Source: Polytrichum commune
Taxonomy: Eukaryota; Streptophyta; Polytrichopsida; Polytrichales; Polytrichaceae
DNA: 64,000 nucleotides
Direction: 5' to 3'
Assembly (NCBI GenBank): GCA_950295325.1
Contig: OX485807.1
Coordinates: 9,949,001-10,013,000 of the forward strand
In this document: positions 22,176 through 33,517 of the stretch, in pieces
Layout: every line of letters begins with the position of its first letter
How positions within the stretch are numbered: position 1 is the stretch's first letter
The notes under the pieces: generated by a model
Databases searched by the model: none
Told to the model about the DNA's origin: nothing
What the model saw: only the letters and a program-made list of their open reading frames with translations
Program-made: the position numbers and the translations under genes

Positions 22176-22933
22176 AATTGGGGAGTTCAGTATTGTAAGA
22201 AACATCGAAACTTCACAGAAAGGTTGGGAGAAAAAGTCATGACCAACGTGAGGAGTTCCTTCCGGTACCCACACAAAAGGCTGAGTATATTATCCTGCTG
22301 AAATTTGTGAAGTATATTATTAAGTACACTGCCAGCTCAGCCGTAAAGATGGCTACAGTAATGCTCAGCCCCACACGGGATATTTAACTTCACATGGTAT
22401 ATGTTGCTCACAGACAAGTGTTTGTAATTATAGTACTGTCTTCTGTGCATAGCTCTTGAAACTATCTCAGTATCGAAAGTATTGTTCTTGCACAAGAGGT
22501 CATGAATGGTTAGTTCTATGCAGAATTAAGTGCGTAATTCACAGGAGATTGGAAGACACTGACGTGCCGTTGTCCGCGACTGTCTGGAGTTCCAAAGACC
22601 AAAAAACACTTGAGGTTAATACAAATAGGTATATTGTATGTGTGAAGTATATTATTAAGTAGATTTATGAGATTGTGCAGGAGGGAGCATGTGCAGCAAG
22701 TCCATGTCTGAAACTCCTCCATTTTACCTACATGAGGTCCAAAAAGTGTCGTCAATAAAGGCTCCAGCCCAGGGTCTTCAAACTCACCTGAGGTTGTGAT
22801 GTCATAGCCGTAAATTCATACCTTTTTATGGAATTTGTATGGAAGGGTCGGCCGAGGCTGATGCTACATTTTTTAAGTTGCAAAGAATGGAGAAGAGGAC
22901 CTAAAATAATCTCAATAAGTGCCTCCCTCCTAT
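22176..22933. other. CACTA right-end region, no gene seen
   Basis: No coding region is visible. The phrase TGAAGTATATTATTAAGTA occurs twice (about 22308 and 22644). No inverted copy of the left end of the insertion is recognisable. Confidence 0.4.
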
Positions 22934-23931
22934 ACTACTACCATACTACTACCAAAAGGACGTTTGGGCCTCAATGACGGACGTTCCCGATAAAGGCCCC
23001 GTTAGATTCCTAAAATTTTTTTTATTAAATACGATAGGGAAAACAACTTGGAAAACATGGCCACACAAACCCCCAACACTTACAAATGGACAGGAAATGC
23101 AGATATAGATAAAGAACTTTCTAACGAATTATGGGAAAACCCGGAAATCACGGATAAACAAAAATCATGCCTCATCAAATTCCGAATAGGAACCGATATG
23201 GGAAATGCTCGAAAACAACTGTTCTTCGGTAGACAAACATATCCCTCTATTACATGCCCCATTTGCACCTCATACAAACCGGACACGTGGTTACATGTAC
23301 TCCTTACGTGTAAACAACAACATATACATTCACTCCACGTCAAAAGACACAACAAAGCAATATGGGAAATTAGGAAACTACTAATCTCATCTAAAAAATC
23401 TCGATGTTATATTCTCATGAACGCGAGCACCTTCAATAATACACCCCCCAGGAAAACACCGTTCCCAATTGGCTACTCCCTTGCACATGCGGTACACAAA
23501 GATGCCATTGTAACTCCAGATTCAGACCTGACATCCTCTGTGTTAGAGGATTACCATACCAAAATGACCCCCCCACAGACTTGGACCCCAACCTCACCAT
23601 ACAATTCATCGAATTTACATATTGTAATGATAGATTCTCTCCAGAAACATTCGAAGCAAAAAATAACAAATACAAACCATTAATCGATAGTATTGCTGCT
23701 AGAGGATGGAAAGTTGACCCCCTTATTATAATCACCACTGGCGCTAGAGCCACTACACACACTCCTTTGATGAAATCACTCGAAAATAAATTTAAAATAC
23801 CCATGCCTATCATTAAAAACACCTTTAAAAACATCAATACTATCGCTATAAAATATGCCATGGCTATCTTCCTACACAAAAGAAGAATAGAAAACCACCA
23901 ACCACTGTCCCAAACACTAGACCCCCCATAG
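22934..23931 (+). pseudogene. LINE C-terminal zinc-binding and restriction-like endonuclease region
   Basis: One frame (to about 23450) carries a CCHC-type block, ITCPICTSYKPDTWLHVLLT followed by C (about 23248-23310). After a +1/-1 shift at the C tract near 23446, the next frame carries a Cys cluster (CTCGTQRCHC, about 23482), RFRPDILCVRG (PD at 23527-23532), IQFIEFTYCNDRF (Glu at 23611) and a Lys/Tyr-rich stretch ending KYKPLI (about 23665). The order CCHC, PD..., (E/D)-containing strand, K..KY matches the C-terminal restriction-like endonuclease of R2-type LINEs. Combined with the N-terminal apurinic-type endonuclease, the element resembles the dual-endonuclease Dualen/RandI group. The assignment of the nuclease is by motif only. 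Confidence 0.6.
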
Positions 23932-24300
23932 ATAAAGTCATAAAACCTTAACAACTAAGCCACTCCACCCCACCCACTAACAATGCACTAGAGACTTGGC
24001 GACCCAAATCATACTAACAATCCCCCCTAATAACTAACCATTTTGGTTCTTGCTACTAGTGACTGGTGACTATAGTGTCTACTCTCGAAAGGGAGGAGTA
24101 GATCTGTACCTCCATACCTTTGTCCTGTGGGCATTGGATTGGAGGAGGATCGAACATACACTCCATTCACGTTGGTCTCCTCCGGAGACCGAAGTTTTTC
24201 TTCTTCTTGTAAATGAATGCAAAAAACACGTCGAATATCAAAGTGCACCGAGTCAGTTGGCCTTATTTTACTCATTCTTTTTATACTAATAAGCATAAAC
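22934..24300 (+). mobile_element. LINE, 3' part after the CACTA insertion
   Basis: From 22934 the sequence returns to the AT-rich, G-poor LINE style. It encodes YYQKDVWASM, DKGPVRFLK and KYDRENNLENMATQTPN, which would follow the RNase H domain ending at 9832. Coding sequence ends at 23931. A 3' untranslated region probably extends to about 24300; a clear poly-A tail was not found. Confidence 0.8.
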
Positions 24301-24567
24301 GAGAATCCTGAAGTCAATTACTAGAAAGATGCCAAATGCTCGAATGCGATGCAACTTGTGTACAAGATTGGATTTGACATGATCACTCTTTGTTGACCTA
24401 TGAAGGATAACTTAAAAAAACATATCAAAATAATAATTTTTTACTCTTAATACATAAAATACCATTGTTGAAAAACATTAAAAAAAAGATTGGAGAATGA
24501 GAATGATATCACCTATTGATTTCGTGCATGGTATCCAAAAGCACACCCACAGAACCTGAAGGATTCA
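23932..24567 (+). other. LINE 3' untranslated region and unassigned flank
   Basis: The first ~370 bp probably belong to the LINE. They include a small potential hairpin CTACTCTCGAAAGGGAGGAG plus TAG (24079-24101), of the kind LINE reverse transcriptases recognise at the 3' end. The remainder to the gypsy B LTR is AT-rich with A runs (24412-24490) and no coding region. Confidence 0.45.
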
Positions 24568-25892
24568 TGTGAGCCCGAAATTGTGCTCACATGGTTCCTT
24601 AATCACAAAAAAATTACTAACACCTTGTCACCAAAAAGCCTCCACCCTTCAATTTCGTCCTAGCCCGAATGGAGAAGTTTATAATGACATGTAGATATTT
24701 CTCTCTTTGTAACACAATGTATGATTTCAATCTATCGTTGGAATATACGCAACTTAGCCAAGTCTATACTATGTCTTCTTACACTCCTTAATCTCGAAGT
24801 TTGGAAGTTTGGAAGTTTGGACATATTCTCGGTTTTTTGGCTCTCAAAAAATTCATATGAAGTCCAAAAAATGAGTTCTTGGTATCCATGGATAGGTAAT
24901 GAAGTCCTCTACATGAATATGCAATAATATTTCTACTGCCACAAAGTATATGGTCGCAATTCTACGCTGTTCCCTTTTAACCTACATTTTTTCACTAGTT
25001 TTTGGAAGTTTGGACATATTCTCGGTTTTTGGCTCTCAAAAATTCATATGAAGTCCAAAAAATGAGTTCTTGGTATCCATGGATAGGTAATGAAGTCCTC
25101 TACATGAATATGCAATAATATTTCTACTGCCACAAAGTATATGGTCGCAATTCTACGCTGTTCCCTTTGAACCTACACTTTTTCACTAGTTTTTGGAAGT
25201 TTGTACATAGTCTCGAATTTTTGGCTCTTAAAAATTCATATGAAGTCCAACAAAACTAAATGCTCCAATAAGAGACTTTGCACATCCGCATAAGTATAAG
25301 GCTAATCGATGTAAATCCAAGTATTCAAACAAAGCCATAAATTGAACTTTAAATCATTCACGCCCAACTATTACTAACAAGAGGTCAAGCCCTCTTCAAG
25401 GCCAACTAGCCTTGGCTCCTAACCTTACATCCATGCACACATACGTGCTCCTATCTTGCTTCCCACGCACCCACACTTATAACACGTGGAGTGCCAAGGA
25501 GCACGAAGGAAAGAGAGGATGAGTGAGGGAAGAATGAAGGATTATATAGTGAGTTTGAGGGGGTGAGCACCCTCAAGGCTCACGATAAGCCCTCGAGATT
25601 TCCTCCTACTTTGTAGGCTCTTATCCTATCTCCTAAGCCTTCCTCCCTCAATGATCAACAAGGATCCTAATTCAAACATTTAACTAACCTTGGCTTTCTA
25701 CCTACCACACTTTACTAAGGTTTGTCCTTCTCCTACTTAAATTCACTCCACAAAAGCCTAATGATTCAAACTAAGCTTTTTTCAAGCTTCATTCTTTTTA
25801 TATTTTTGTGAATAATCATAAATCACCAAAACACCACTTGTAATGTTTTACAAGTGTTAACAACCAATGTGGGCATCAATTTTGGGCTCACA
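24568..25892 (-). repeat. 3' LTR of gypsy B (about 1325 bp)
   Basis: The plus strand begins TGTGAGCCCGAAATTGTGCT and ends TTTTGGGCTCACA at 25892. The right 362 bp match the other LTR, and the right ~550 bp match the solo LTR at 12989. On the minus strand ACTATATAAT (25550-25541) is the likely TATA box. The left boundary is inferred by analogy with the solo LTR end and is less certain. A tandem repeat occupies part of the R/U5 side. Confidence 0.8.
24811..25255 (-). repeat. ~192-bp tandem repeat (2.3 copies) in the gypsy B LTR
   Basis: GGAAGTTTGGACATATTCTC occurs at 24811 and 25004 and, with changes, GGAAGTTTGTACATAGTCTC at 25195, so the period is 193 and 191 bp. The two complete copies are nearly identical over their length. 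The repeat contains TTGGTATCCATGGATAGG, which includes a short palindrome. Confidence 0.88.
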
Positions 25893-25950
25893 TTATTGGC
25901 GACCATCTGGGACCAACTCCTAGAATGTCTTGCTTGAAGTCAAGTCGTTT

Positions 25951-27136
25951 TCATGTGTGGAATTGCTTGCACCTACTTCCGGCCGTTCGCATCGGGAAGC
26001 TTTGTCCGTTGAGTGTCTCCAATTGCACCGAGTTATTAGACAATGTATTCGCCACAATGTAAGGACCTAACCAAACCGCATCAAATTTCCCCGGAAAATC
26101 TTTTTTCTTCCCGTCTTGGAGCATAACCAACATTCCTCTCTCTAATGCTCTCTTCTTGTGACGCTTGTCAAAAATAACTTTCCTTCGTCTTTGGATTGCC
26201 TCCATGTGTTGAGCGGCCCTCCGCCTCTTCTCATCCAACTCCTCTAGATTCTCTAGCCTATTTCTCAAAGACTTATTGTCGTTGAGGCGTGTCCCAATTG
26301 CAACCCTTAATGACTCTACCTCAAATTCAATAGGAAGTGTAGCCTCAATACCGTACACCAAAGAAAACGGAGTTGCTTGTGTTGTCACCTTGTAAGTTGT
26401 TCGATAAGCCCACAAAGCCGCGTTTAGCTTTACGTCCCAATCTCTCTTTGAATCGATGACCGTCTTGCGTAAAATGCCGACTAGAATTCCGTTCACTCGC
26501 TCGGTTTGGCCATTAGTTTGAGGGTGATAGGGAGTTGTCTTCCTATGGTCGATTTTAAACCTTTGAATCATCTCAGAAATGAGGTCATTAAGAAAATGAG
26601 TTCCTCTATCACTAACTAGAATCTTTGGGACCCCAAACCTAGTAATGATATTTTCGTACATGAATGTAGCGGCATGTGCGGCCGTGTCGGTTTTGACAGC
26701 CTTAGCCTCCGCCCATTTAGTCAAATACTCGGTAGCTACAACAATGTAGGCCATCTTCCTCGAAAAGTGGGGATGGACCTCCCTTACATAATGGAACTAG
26801 TGGTAATGAAATGTGTAATGGCATCTCCATCCTAAGGTCATTTCTAGCGTACCTTTGGCAAGCATCACACCTTTTAACATAGTCGTGTGAATCCTGGAAT
26901 AATGTAGGCCAAAAGTAACCCGCTCTAAGGATTTTCTAGCTGGTAAGTTGGCCAGAAAAATGTCCTCCACAAGCACTATCATGACATGCCTCTAGAATAT
27001 CCGGAACCTCTACTTGCGATACACATCTTCTCAAGATGGTATCCGCTCCTCTCCTGAATAATCTATTGCCTATCACGGCAAAGTGCCTACTATTGACTCT
27101 AACCTGTCTTTTCTCCTCCTTGGTCCATTCGGATGG
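25951..27136 (-). pseudogene. Integrase of gypsy B
   Basis: The minus strand carries the HHCC zinc finger (ILEACHDSACGGHFSGQLTS at about 27000-26940, then an in-frame TAG, then [13 protein letters not shown]). The core follows, with ILVSDRGTHF (second catalytic Asp, about 26620) and YHPQTNGQTERVNG (catalytic Glu, about 26510). The C-terminal region continues to a stop at 25951. The segment that should hold the first catalytic Asp is deleted or shifted near 26755-26800, where [19 protein letters not shown] replaces the expected sequence. The enzyme is therefore inactive. The gene's upstream part is separated by the insertion at 27137. Confidence 0.9.
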
Positions 27137-29990
27137 TGTGAACCCTTTGAGTGGTCCACCACTCTGCGGGATCACTTTTAGTTAGAATGTTAGCATTAAA
27201 AGTTAGAATTGATAGGGAATTTAGGAAAAATTAGTTCATTTAGCATTTAGCCTAGAAGAAGGAAGGTCAAAATGAAACTAAGTAGTGCTAGAAGATAGCA
27301 AAGTAGAAAAAATGTGCTAGCTAGTAAAAACAACTAGCTAAGCAAATATTAGTAGATGCTAGTTATTAAGCAAATGTTAGTAGATGCTAGCTAAGCAAGT
27401 GTTAGTTTATTAGTTAGTGTGAGGCACACAAGACTATTGGAGGTGTTTTACGTAAGAAGATAAAATCGGCGTGAAGAATTTTGAAGAAAAAAAGAAAGAG
27501 AGCAAGGGGGATACTTGCCCACTTGCCCCCTTGCCAACTCGATGGCGGAAAAATTAGAAAGATTTCTAAAGGTTTTTTGTCGGAGCCACCTCGGCGAGAG
27601 GGTGGCAACCTCAACCGGGAAAACCCCCGAGCCAAAATTTCGGGAAAGGGTTTGAAAAATGGATCCGGTGGAGGAGGGGTCCAACCCTTTTGTGAGAGGG
27701 TTTAAAAACCCCTCCTTCCACCTTGTAGCTCTCTCTCTTTCTCTAGTTTTTGGGCGAAGCCCTGCTTCAATGTAGTTAGGAAAAAATCCTTTAGCATGTA
27801 TTCTCAATGGTCTAAAAGAAAGGCTTGAGAACGGCTTGAGAACCTCCTCTACTCTCTCTCTCCTAGTTAGGTTGTGTGTTTATTAACACACCAACAAAAT
27901 TATTCCTTCTTTTGTAGAGGTAGGTTGGATGGTAGAGTTTTGAGTAGAGGCATTATAGACCTCATCTGCCAATGCCCTGAAGGCTTAGTTCAAAAGCTAG
28001 AACAAGATACTTATCATTTTTCTCTTAGAGAGATTTCATATAGCTATCCATAGCCGTTTCCCATTTGTGATTTGGTTGAGATGACAATTAGTTATGGATT
28101 TTCAAAGATGGAGTAGAAAAACTGGGTGGTCTTGTGGGTAGCGGCTGCTGGATCAGACCTGCGAGCCCAATAGGAATTTTAATTCCAAGAAATTATATTT
28201 TTCCCAAGTAGAACTGTTGTGTAGCTTTCCAAAATGGCTTAGAACATTTGATTTGAGCATGATTTGAATTAGATATGAATTGTGCAAGATGGGACACATA
28301 GTTTGAGAACTTTTGGTTGACTGCTGCATTACAGAGGACCTGCTGGGTTCACTTCGGCTTACCTTTCTAATCACATATTTTTATCAAATACATATTTTTA
28401 ATATCTCTCCAGGGTCATATAGAACGTTTGATTTGACTAAGATTTGAATTAGATATGAATTGTTGAAGGCGAGATACATAGTTTAAGCCTTCTTGATTGA
28501 CTGCTGTGTTACAAGGAGTCCGCTGAATTTCTATTACCTTAACCTGCTGATGTCATAATTTTTCTAGTTAGAGCTTGTTCATAGCTTTCCAATGGTATAA
28601 GGAAAGCCTAGATCCAAGTAGTAAGGAATGTGCTATGAATTTTTGAAGTTAGAAGGTAGATAGGTGGGTTGGAAGGGTCGGTTGAATCGACCTCACACTT
28701 CCAACCCTCATAACTTTTGCATTTCTTATCCGATTAGAGTGATTTTTAGATCATTGGAAAGATAATTTGGTGCACTAAGTATAAATATTATGCTTAGGAT
28801 TAAATTACAGGGCAGAATAACACTTTATATTTTAATTGTTAACTAAGGTACGCTTACTACCAAACTAGTTACAAAGAAGGAGGCAAGGTCGACGCTCGGA
28901 AAGTGGAGCAAGGAAGGAGGTAGCGGCTCGGCCTACATCAAGCCCAAATCAACCGAGGAAAATTGAGGTAAATTAACTAACCTTAAGCCTTCCATTTAGG
29001 ATGGGAGGGAGCACGGCTAAGGTACGCATTTCTAAACCCACTCACCTATCTCGTAAGGTCAAGTGGCTTGACCACTTGACCGCCAAGGGAGTACCCAATT
29101 CCATTGTTTTCGGGGCCCTTGGTATGTTTCGTGGTAGTAGCTTCATTTATTAGCAAGTTTCGTGTGTGGTAAGTCGGATTAATCACCGACACGACCACTC
29201 TGAATGTTGTTGGTGGAAAGGTGGGGTTAATGATCCGCGAATCCACTATTATGTTGTTGGCCTCATAGATTGGGAGTAATGGCCCCAATTTATGAAGATT
29301 GCGCAACAGGTTGAACCTACAGGTCGCCCGTCACCCTGGTCCCATTGAGTTGCATTTCGTGGTCTATCCAGTGTAAACACATTTAACAATCAAAACATAC
29401 AAAATAAATCGTAAACCCTTGTTGGCAAAAGACCCGAGGTAAGGGGTGATGCCTAATATATTAATGTAGTAAGTTAGGACGTGCAAACAAAAGTAAGTAA
29501 TTAAGAAGGAATTTGTGTGAAGGGTGGGACTTAGGCCAAGTTCCCCCGCTTAGAAAACTAAATAGAACTAAATAAAGAAATAGGAAGAATTGAATGGTCC
29601 ATCAAATTGTCGTTATTCCGTTCGTTGAGTTCGGGTGGTATGAGTCACACCCGGTTGGGTGTATCAGAACCATCCCAATTCACAAATTAGGATTGCCTTG
29701 GTTTCAAGGCTGGTGCGTCTGCGCGTAGAATAGGTTGTAGGTTAAGGTTAGAACTAGATATGAAATTGGTTAGTGGAGTTTAAAGCCACACTAGTAAAAA
29801 ACTAAGGCCTAACCTCCGGAGGTACTACGACGCATATTTGATCTCCCTTAAAAATCTAACTACTCACGTTATACACCTATCATCCGGGTTCGGCTTGGGC
29901 GCCTGCAAATGCAGGCCACCTTCACCGAAGGGCTTGTGTGATACTTTTAGGCTCCCTCGAAAGGGGGTGGCCCAAAAGTACCACAGATGG
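27132..29990. repeat. Target-site duplication GATGG around the 2849-bp insertion
   Basis: GATGG is found at 27132-27136 and 29986-29990, just outside TG...CA termini. Discounting one copy and the insertion brings the RNase H and integrase parts of pol back into the same frame, with QLPS on one side and EWTKEE on the other. Confidence 0.93.
27137..29985. mobile_element. 2849-bp TG...CA element inserted in gypsy B pol
   Basis: The element begins TGTGAACCCTTTGAGTGG and ends TGGCCCAAAAGTACCACA, flanked by a 5-bp duplication. It has no gag-pol coding sequence and no internal pair of long direct repeats that I can see, so it is either a very long solo LTR or a non-autonomous LTR derivative. Around 28210-28560 it holds two diverged copies of a segment with TTTGAATTAGATATGAATTGT and GACTGCTG(C/T). 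The family differs from that of gypsy B. Orientation cannot be assigned. Confidence 0.75.
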
Positions 29991-30498
29991 TAATTGTTGA
30001 GTGGTTAAGAATTCTACAATTCCGGCATACCAATCCGGTGTGGACGTGACTACAAACAATCTATCATCCATGAGGCTATCGTCTATTGGCGTAGTGCCCA
30101 TCTCCTCCGACAATCTAGACAAGTGGTCGGCTTGTAAATGCATGCGACCCGGTTTATATTCCACCGTGTAATCAAACTCTTCAAGTAACAAAACCCACCT
30201 AGCCAACCTTCCACTCAACTCCGGCTTGTTGACCAAATACTTAATGGCCATGTGGTCCACAAAAAATACTACCGGATTACAAATAAGATAGTGCCTAAAC
30301 TTCTTGACCGAAAATACCATGGCTAGACACTCTCTCTCCGTAGTGGAGTAATTCCTCTCCGCAGAAGTCAATTGCTTACTAGCGTAAGCTACGGGTAGAT
30401 CCTTCCCCTTCTCTCCCGTAGATTGACACAAGCCACTACCGACCGCTACATTGCTGGCATCACAATACACATGAAAAGGCTTTTCCCAATCCGGGGGC
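29986..30498 (-). pseudogene. RNase H of gypsy B
   Basis: The frame has VYCDASNVAVGSGLCQ (first catalytic Asp), PVAYASKQLTSAERNYSTTE (the Glu is in the following RECLA), VVFFVDHMAIKYLVNKPE (the third acidic position has DHMA, where intact copies have TDH) and GRMHLQADHLSRL (fourth Asp). The linker to integrase follows and is cut by the insertion after TTQQLP. A TGA at about 30500, in PV stop RPPDWEKPF, separates it from reverse transcriptase. The catalytic residues are largely kept. Confidence 0.9.
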
Positions 30499-30500
30499 CT

Positions 30501-31568
30501 TCAGACGGGATAAATGCTCAATTTGGACCTCAACTCAACAAAGGTTTTTTGGCACTCATCCGTCCAAACAAATCTAACATCCTTCTTGAGCAATTGAGTG
30601 ATAGGGACCGCTATCTTTGCAAAATCCGGAATCAACTTCCTATACCACCCCACATGACCTAACAATTTCGAGATCCCCTTGGCATTTTTCGGAGTTTCTA
30701 ACCCATCAATGACCGCGATCTTGTCGGGATCCGGTTCTCTCCCATTTTCACTCACAACACAACCCAACAAAACTCCCCTTTGTACCCCTAGAAATGTCTT
30801 GTCCAGGTTTAATGCCAACCGCATTTGCCTACACTTAATTAAGGCCTCTCTCACACAATGCACATGCTCCTTAGTACTAGATTGGGTACTAAAATCATCA
30901 ATATAAACCGTCATGGATTTTAAGAGCAAGTCGCTGAAGATATACATGACTAGTCGTTGGAACGTTGCCGGTGCGTTGCATAAACCAAATGGCATCACCA
31001 CCCATATGAAAGTCCCCCAAGGTGTTGTAAATGTCGTCTTGTGCAAATCCGCTAGTGTTATGGCTACTTGGTTGTAGCCGGCGTATCCATCCATGAATGT
31101 GTACCTCTCATGACCCCCTACCTCCTCTAACAACAAGGTAATGAACGGTAAAGGAAAGTGATCATTTTGCGTACAATCATTGAGCTTCCTATAGTCTACA
31201 CAAACTCTAAGCTTCCCATTCTTCTTTTTCACTAACACCATAGGAGAAACCCAATCCGTAATCTCTACCGGCTTTATAAACCCAACCTGCAACAACCTCT
31301 CTAATTCTGCCTTGACCAATAATTGCAATCTAGGATTCATCCTTCTCTCTTTTTGTCTCACCAGTTTAGAGCCCGGAACTAACGGAATACGATGCTCAAC
31401 CATCTTTCTAGTAATCCCCTTGAGCTCATCGTATGACCAAGCACAGGTATCACTAAACTCATCTATCAAGTCGCTATACTCCTTAATCTCCTTCTTATCG
31501 AGTTTAGAGCCCATCTTCATTGGTCTAACTTTCCCATCCTTCATTTTGACGTCCACAAACTTCTAATC
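30501..31568 (-). pseudogene. Reverse transcriptase of gypsy B
   Basis: A 351-codon frame covers the whole reverse transcriptase. It has IKPVEITDWVSPMVLVKKKN, GKLRVCVDYRKLND, YTFMDGYAGYNQVAI (block A Asp), MPFGLCNAPATFQRLVMYIF and MTVYIDDFSTQ (YIDD active site, about 30893-30907). The thumb region then follows to ECQKTFVELRSKL. All key residues are present. It is separated from the upstream linker by a stop near 31562 and from RNase H by a TGA. The enzyme copies the element RNA into DNA. The motif set fits the Athila/Tat side of plant Ty3/gypsy elements, an inference from memory of those families. Confidence 0.93.
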
Positions 31569-32218
31569 TTCTTCGACCACTCGTGTTTGCTCCTCGGTAT
31601 CTCTATACCAATCGTTGGGTACATTAGGGTAGTCCTTGACATCATGACCCCCACTATAATGCCCGTAGAAGTAGTTTTAAAATGCAAAGTGGGCTCTAAT
31701 TTTGAGAGTTCTAACATGGCCTCCTTATCTTGAGTCCCATCTACATGTACCAAACTCACATCACTCAACTCAATATCATCTAACCATGGAGTGAGTCCTC
31801 CCTTCACCCATTCCTCCTCCGTGAGAACCTCACACGGCTCTAAGGACAAATAATCTTCTCTAGACACCCTATCTTGGAGGATACAACTATGAGTCATCAT
31901 CATGACGTCGCTAATGGACTCCGTGTATTGCCTTGACCAATGTATAAAATCCCCATCAACATCTTGATTGTAAAAGTTAGGACCTAAGAACCCGCTAGAG
32001 GAATACATTTTAGCCTTCTCCTTGTCTTGAACAACCTCCACCAATGTATCCTCAAAATCCTCCTTAGGTCCGCCATTTTCCTCTTCATCCGACATTGGAT
32101 CAATCTCCTCCCTAACCCAACCACCTAAAGGTGCAATAGAGACCTTGACTCTATTATCTACGGGACCATAGGTGATAGAAGGTTTGTGTCCTCCCCAATC
32201 TACTACGGCGTTAGACAT
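31541..32218 (-). pseudogene. Protease-reverse transcriptase linker of gypsy B
   Basis: A 225-codon minus-strand frame follows the protease after a single TGA (GRP stop LRMSNAVVDWGG; TGG to TGA is the likely change). It is acidic (DPMSDEEENGGPKEDFEDTL) and has a conserved-looking strand VDWGGHKPSITYGPVDNRVK but no recognised domain. It ends KKIRSLWTSK at 31541, overlapping the start of the reverse transcriptase frame in another phase. Confidence 0.7.
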
Positions 32219-32224
32219 CCTTAA

Positions 32225-33517
32225 TCAAGGTCGCCCTAACAAAATGGGAAATGCATCCTTATTGTCGTGCATCTTAATGACTTTGAAGGTCACAATGTAT
32301 TCTTCACCTCCCGTGTTAAGCCGACAATCTTTGATAATTCCCACCGGAACCACTGGACTTTGATTGGCCATATTAATCACAAATGGCGAAGGACCCGTCA
32401 AACTTAAGCCCAATTTCCTCATAGTGTGCTCCGGTAGAATATTGAGACTACTTCCACCATCCACCAAAACATGAGGAACCACCTTGTCCACTATCGTTAC
32501 TTCAATCTCCACCGCCTTGACTTCCCGAGTTCTTCCTTGCATTTGGACCCTTGCCGACACTCTAGTCTTTGGCCTCTTAGCCCTCCTATTCACGGGCATT
32601 CCGTCCTTCAAAGTCTTCCTAGCTACCGGTGAGATCTCTAATAATTGACCAAAAGTGATATCGGCCTTTAGTGAGCTAAGGTCGGCCCAAAGGTCGTATC
32701 CATCTACTCTATCGGCCTTAGGCCTTTTAACACTATCAAACTCTTCTACCGGAATGCCTGGACCTTCCCACTCTCCTACATCACTACCATCTAAATCATG
32801 GATGACATTAGACCTTTCCCTCTCATGGACAATTTCATTTTCTCTCTCTAATGCCTTAGTGGCCTTCCTAGCCTCTCTAGTTACATTCTCCAACTCCGAA
32901 AAATAAGGAATTTCCCCCAAGGGATTTTCCTCTTCTTCCTCCTCCTCCTCTACTTCTAATGGTGCATTACCTCTCATTGCGTTAGTGGTAACGGCTAATG
33001 CCGGAGCCTTATGTACAACTTCCTCCTTAAGACCTTTTATTTCATATGATATGGAGTTAGAATGTGGAAGACATGGACCCTGACCATTTGTGGACATCTC
33101 TAAAATTACCGGAATAGTGGAAGAATCCATTAATCGGACATCTTGAGATGTAGACGGTCCCATTTGTTTAGGTGATTGTATAACTTGACCTCCTTGCCCC
33201 GGAAGGTTCGTATTCCCATCATAGTAGAAGTTGGAAGGTTTAAGTGTATTATTACCTTCATTTTGTGAACCCCTCATAATATTTTGACCCGGTTGTGTCG
33301 TGTTGGTTGGAAGGTTCGGTGTTCCACTTACCTTGTCCGGATGACGACATTGGTTAGACGCGTGGGGGCCTCCACAGTTATTACACACTTGACCTTGGTT
33401 TTCCGACCAACATTGCCCTATGACATGATATCTACCGCAAAGATGGTGAAAATCATTTTTCTTGATACTTTGGTTAGTTTGTCCACGTGGCGGAGGGCCC
33501 CGATTATTCCCTTGGTT
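32225..33517 (-). pseudogene. Gag C-terminus and aspartic protease of gypsy B
   Basis: Downstream of the TAA that ends the long gag frame, the same frame continues. It has zinc-knuckle-like segments (FHHLCGRYHVIGQC, CNNCGGPHASNQC) at 33450-33340, a long low-complexity region with a run of seven Glu near 32940, and the retropepsin region with VPHVLVDGGSSLNILPEH (catalytic DGG at about 32455-32475) and PILLGRP. The protease cleaves the polyprotein. DGGS instead of D(S/T)G is common in plant elements of this type. The frame closes at a TGA at 32225-32227. Confidence 0.85.

Larger units (their letters stand above)
9833..22933 (-). mobile_element. 13.1-kb insertion carrying a CACTA (En/Spm, TNP2) transposase
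   Basis: LINE sequence stops at 9832 and resumes at 22934. The heptamer ACTACTA is present on both sides (9826-9832 and 22934-22940) and may be a target duplication, although CACTA elements usually make 3-bp duplications and the run is microsatellite-like. Inside is a minus-strand multi-exon TNP2 transposase with DUF4218 and DUF4216 regions, a plus-strand gene remnant and subterminal tandem repeats. A left terminus CACTACTAGAG is present at 9825, but a matching TAGTG right terminus is not visible, so the exact ends remain uncertain. Confidence 0.75.

Noticed and set aside
24027-24317. A 96-codon minus-strand frame in the LINE 3' region
   Set aside because: No similarity recognised; it overlaps the probable LINE 3' untranslated region and is best explained by chance.
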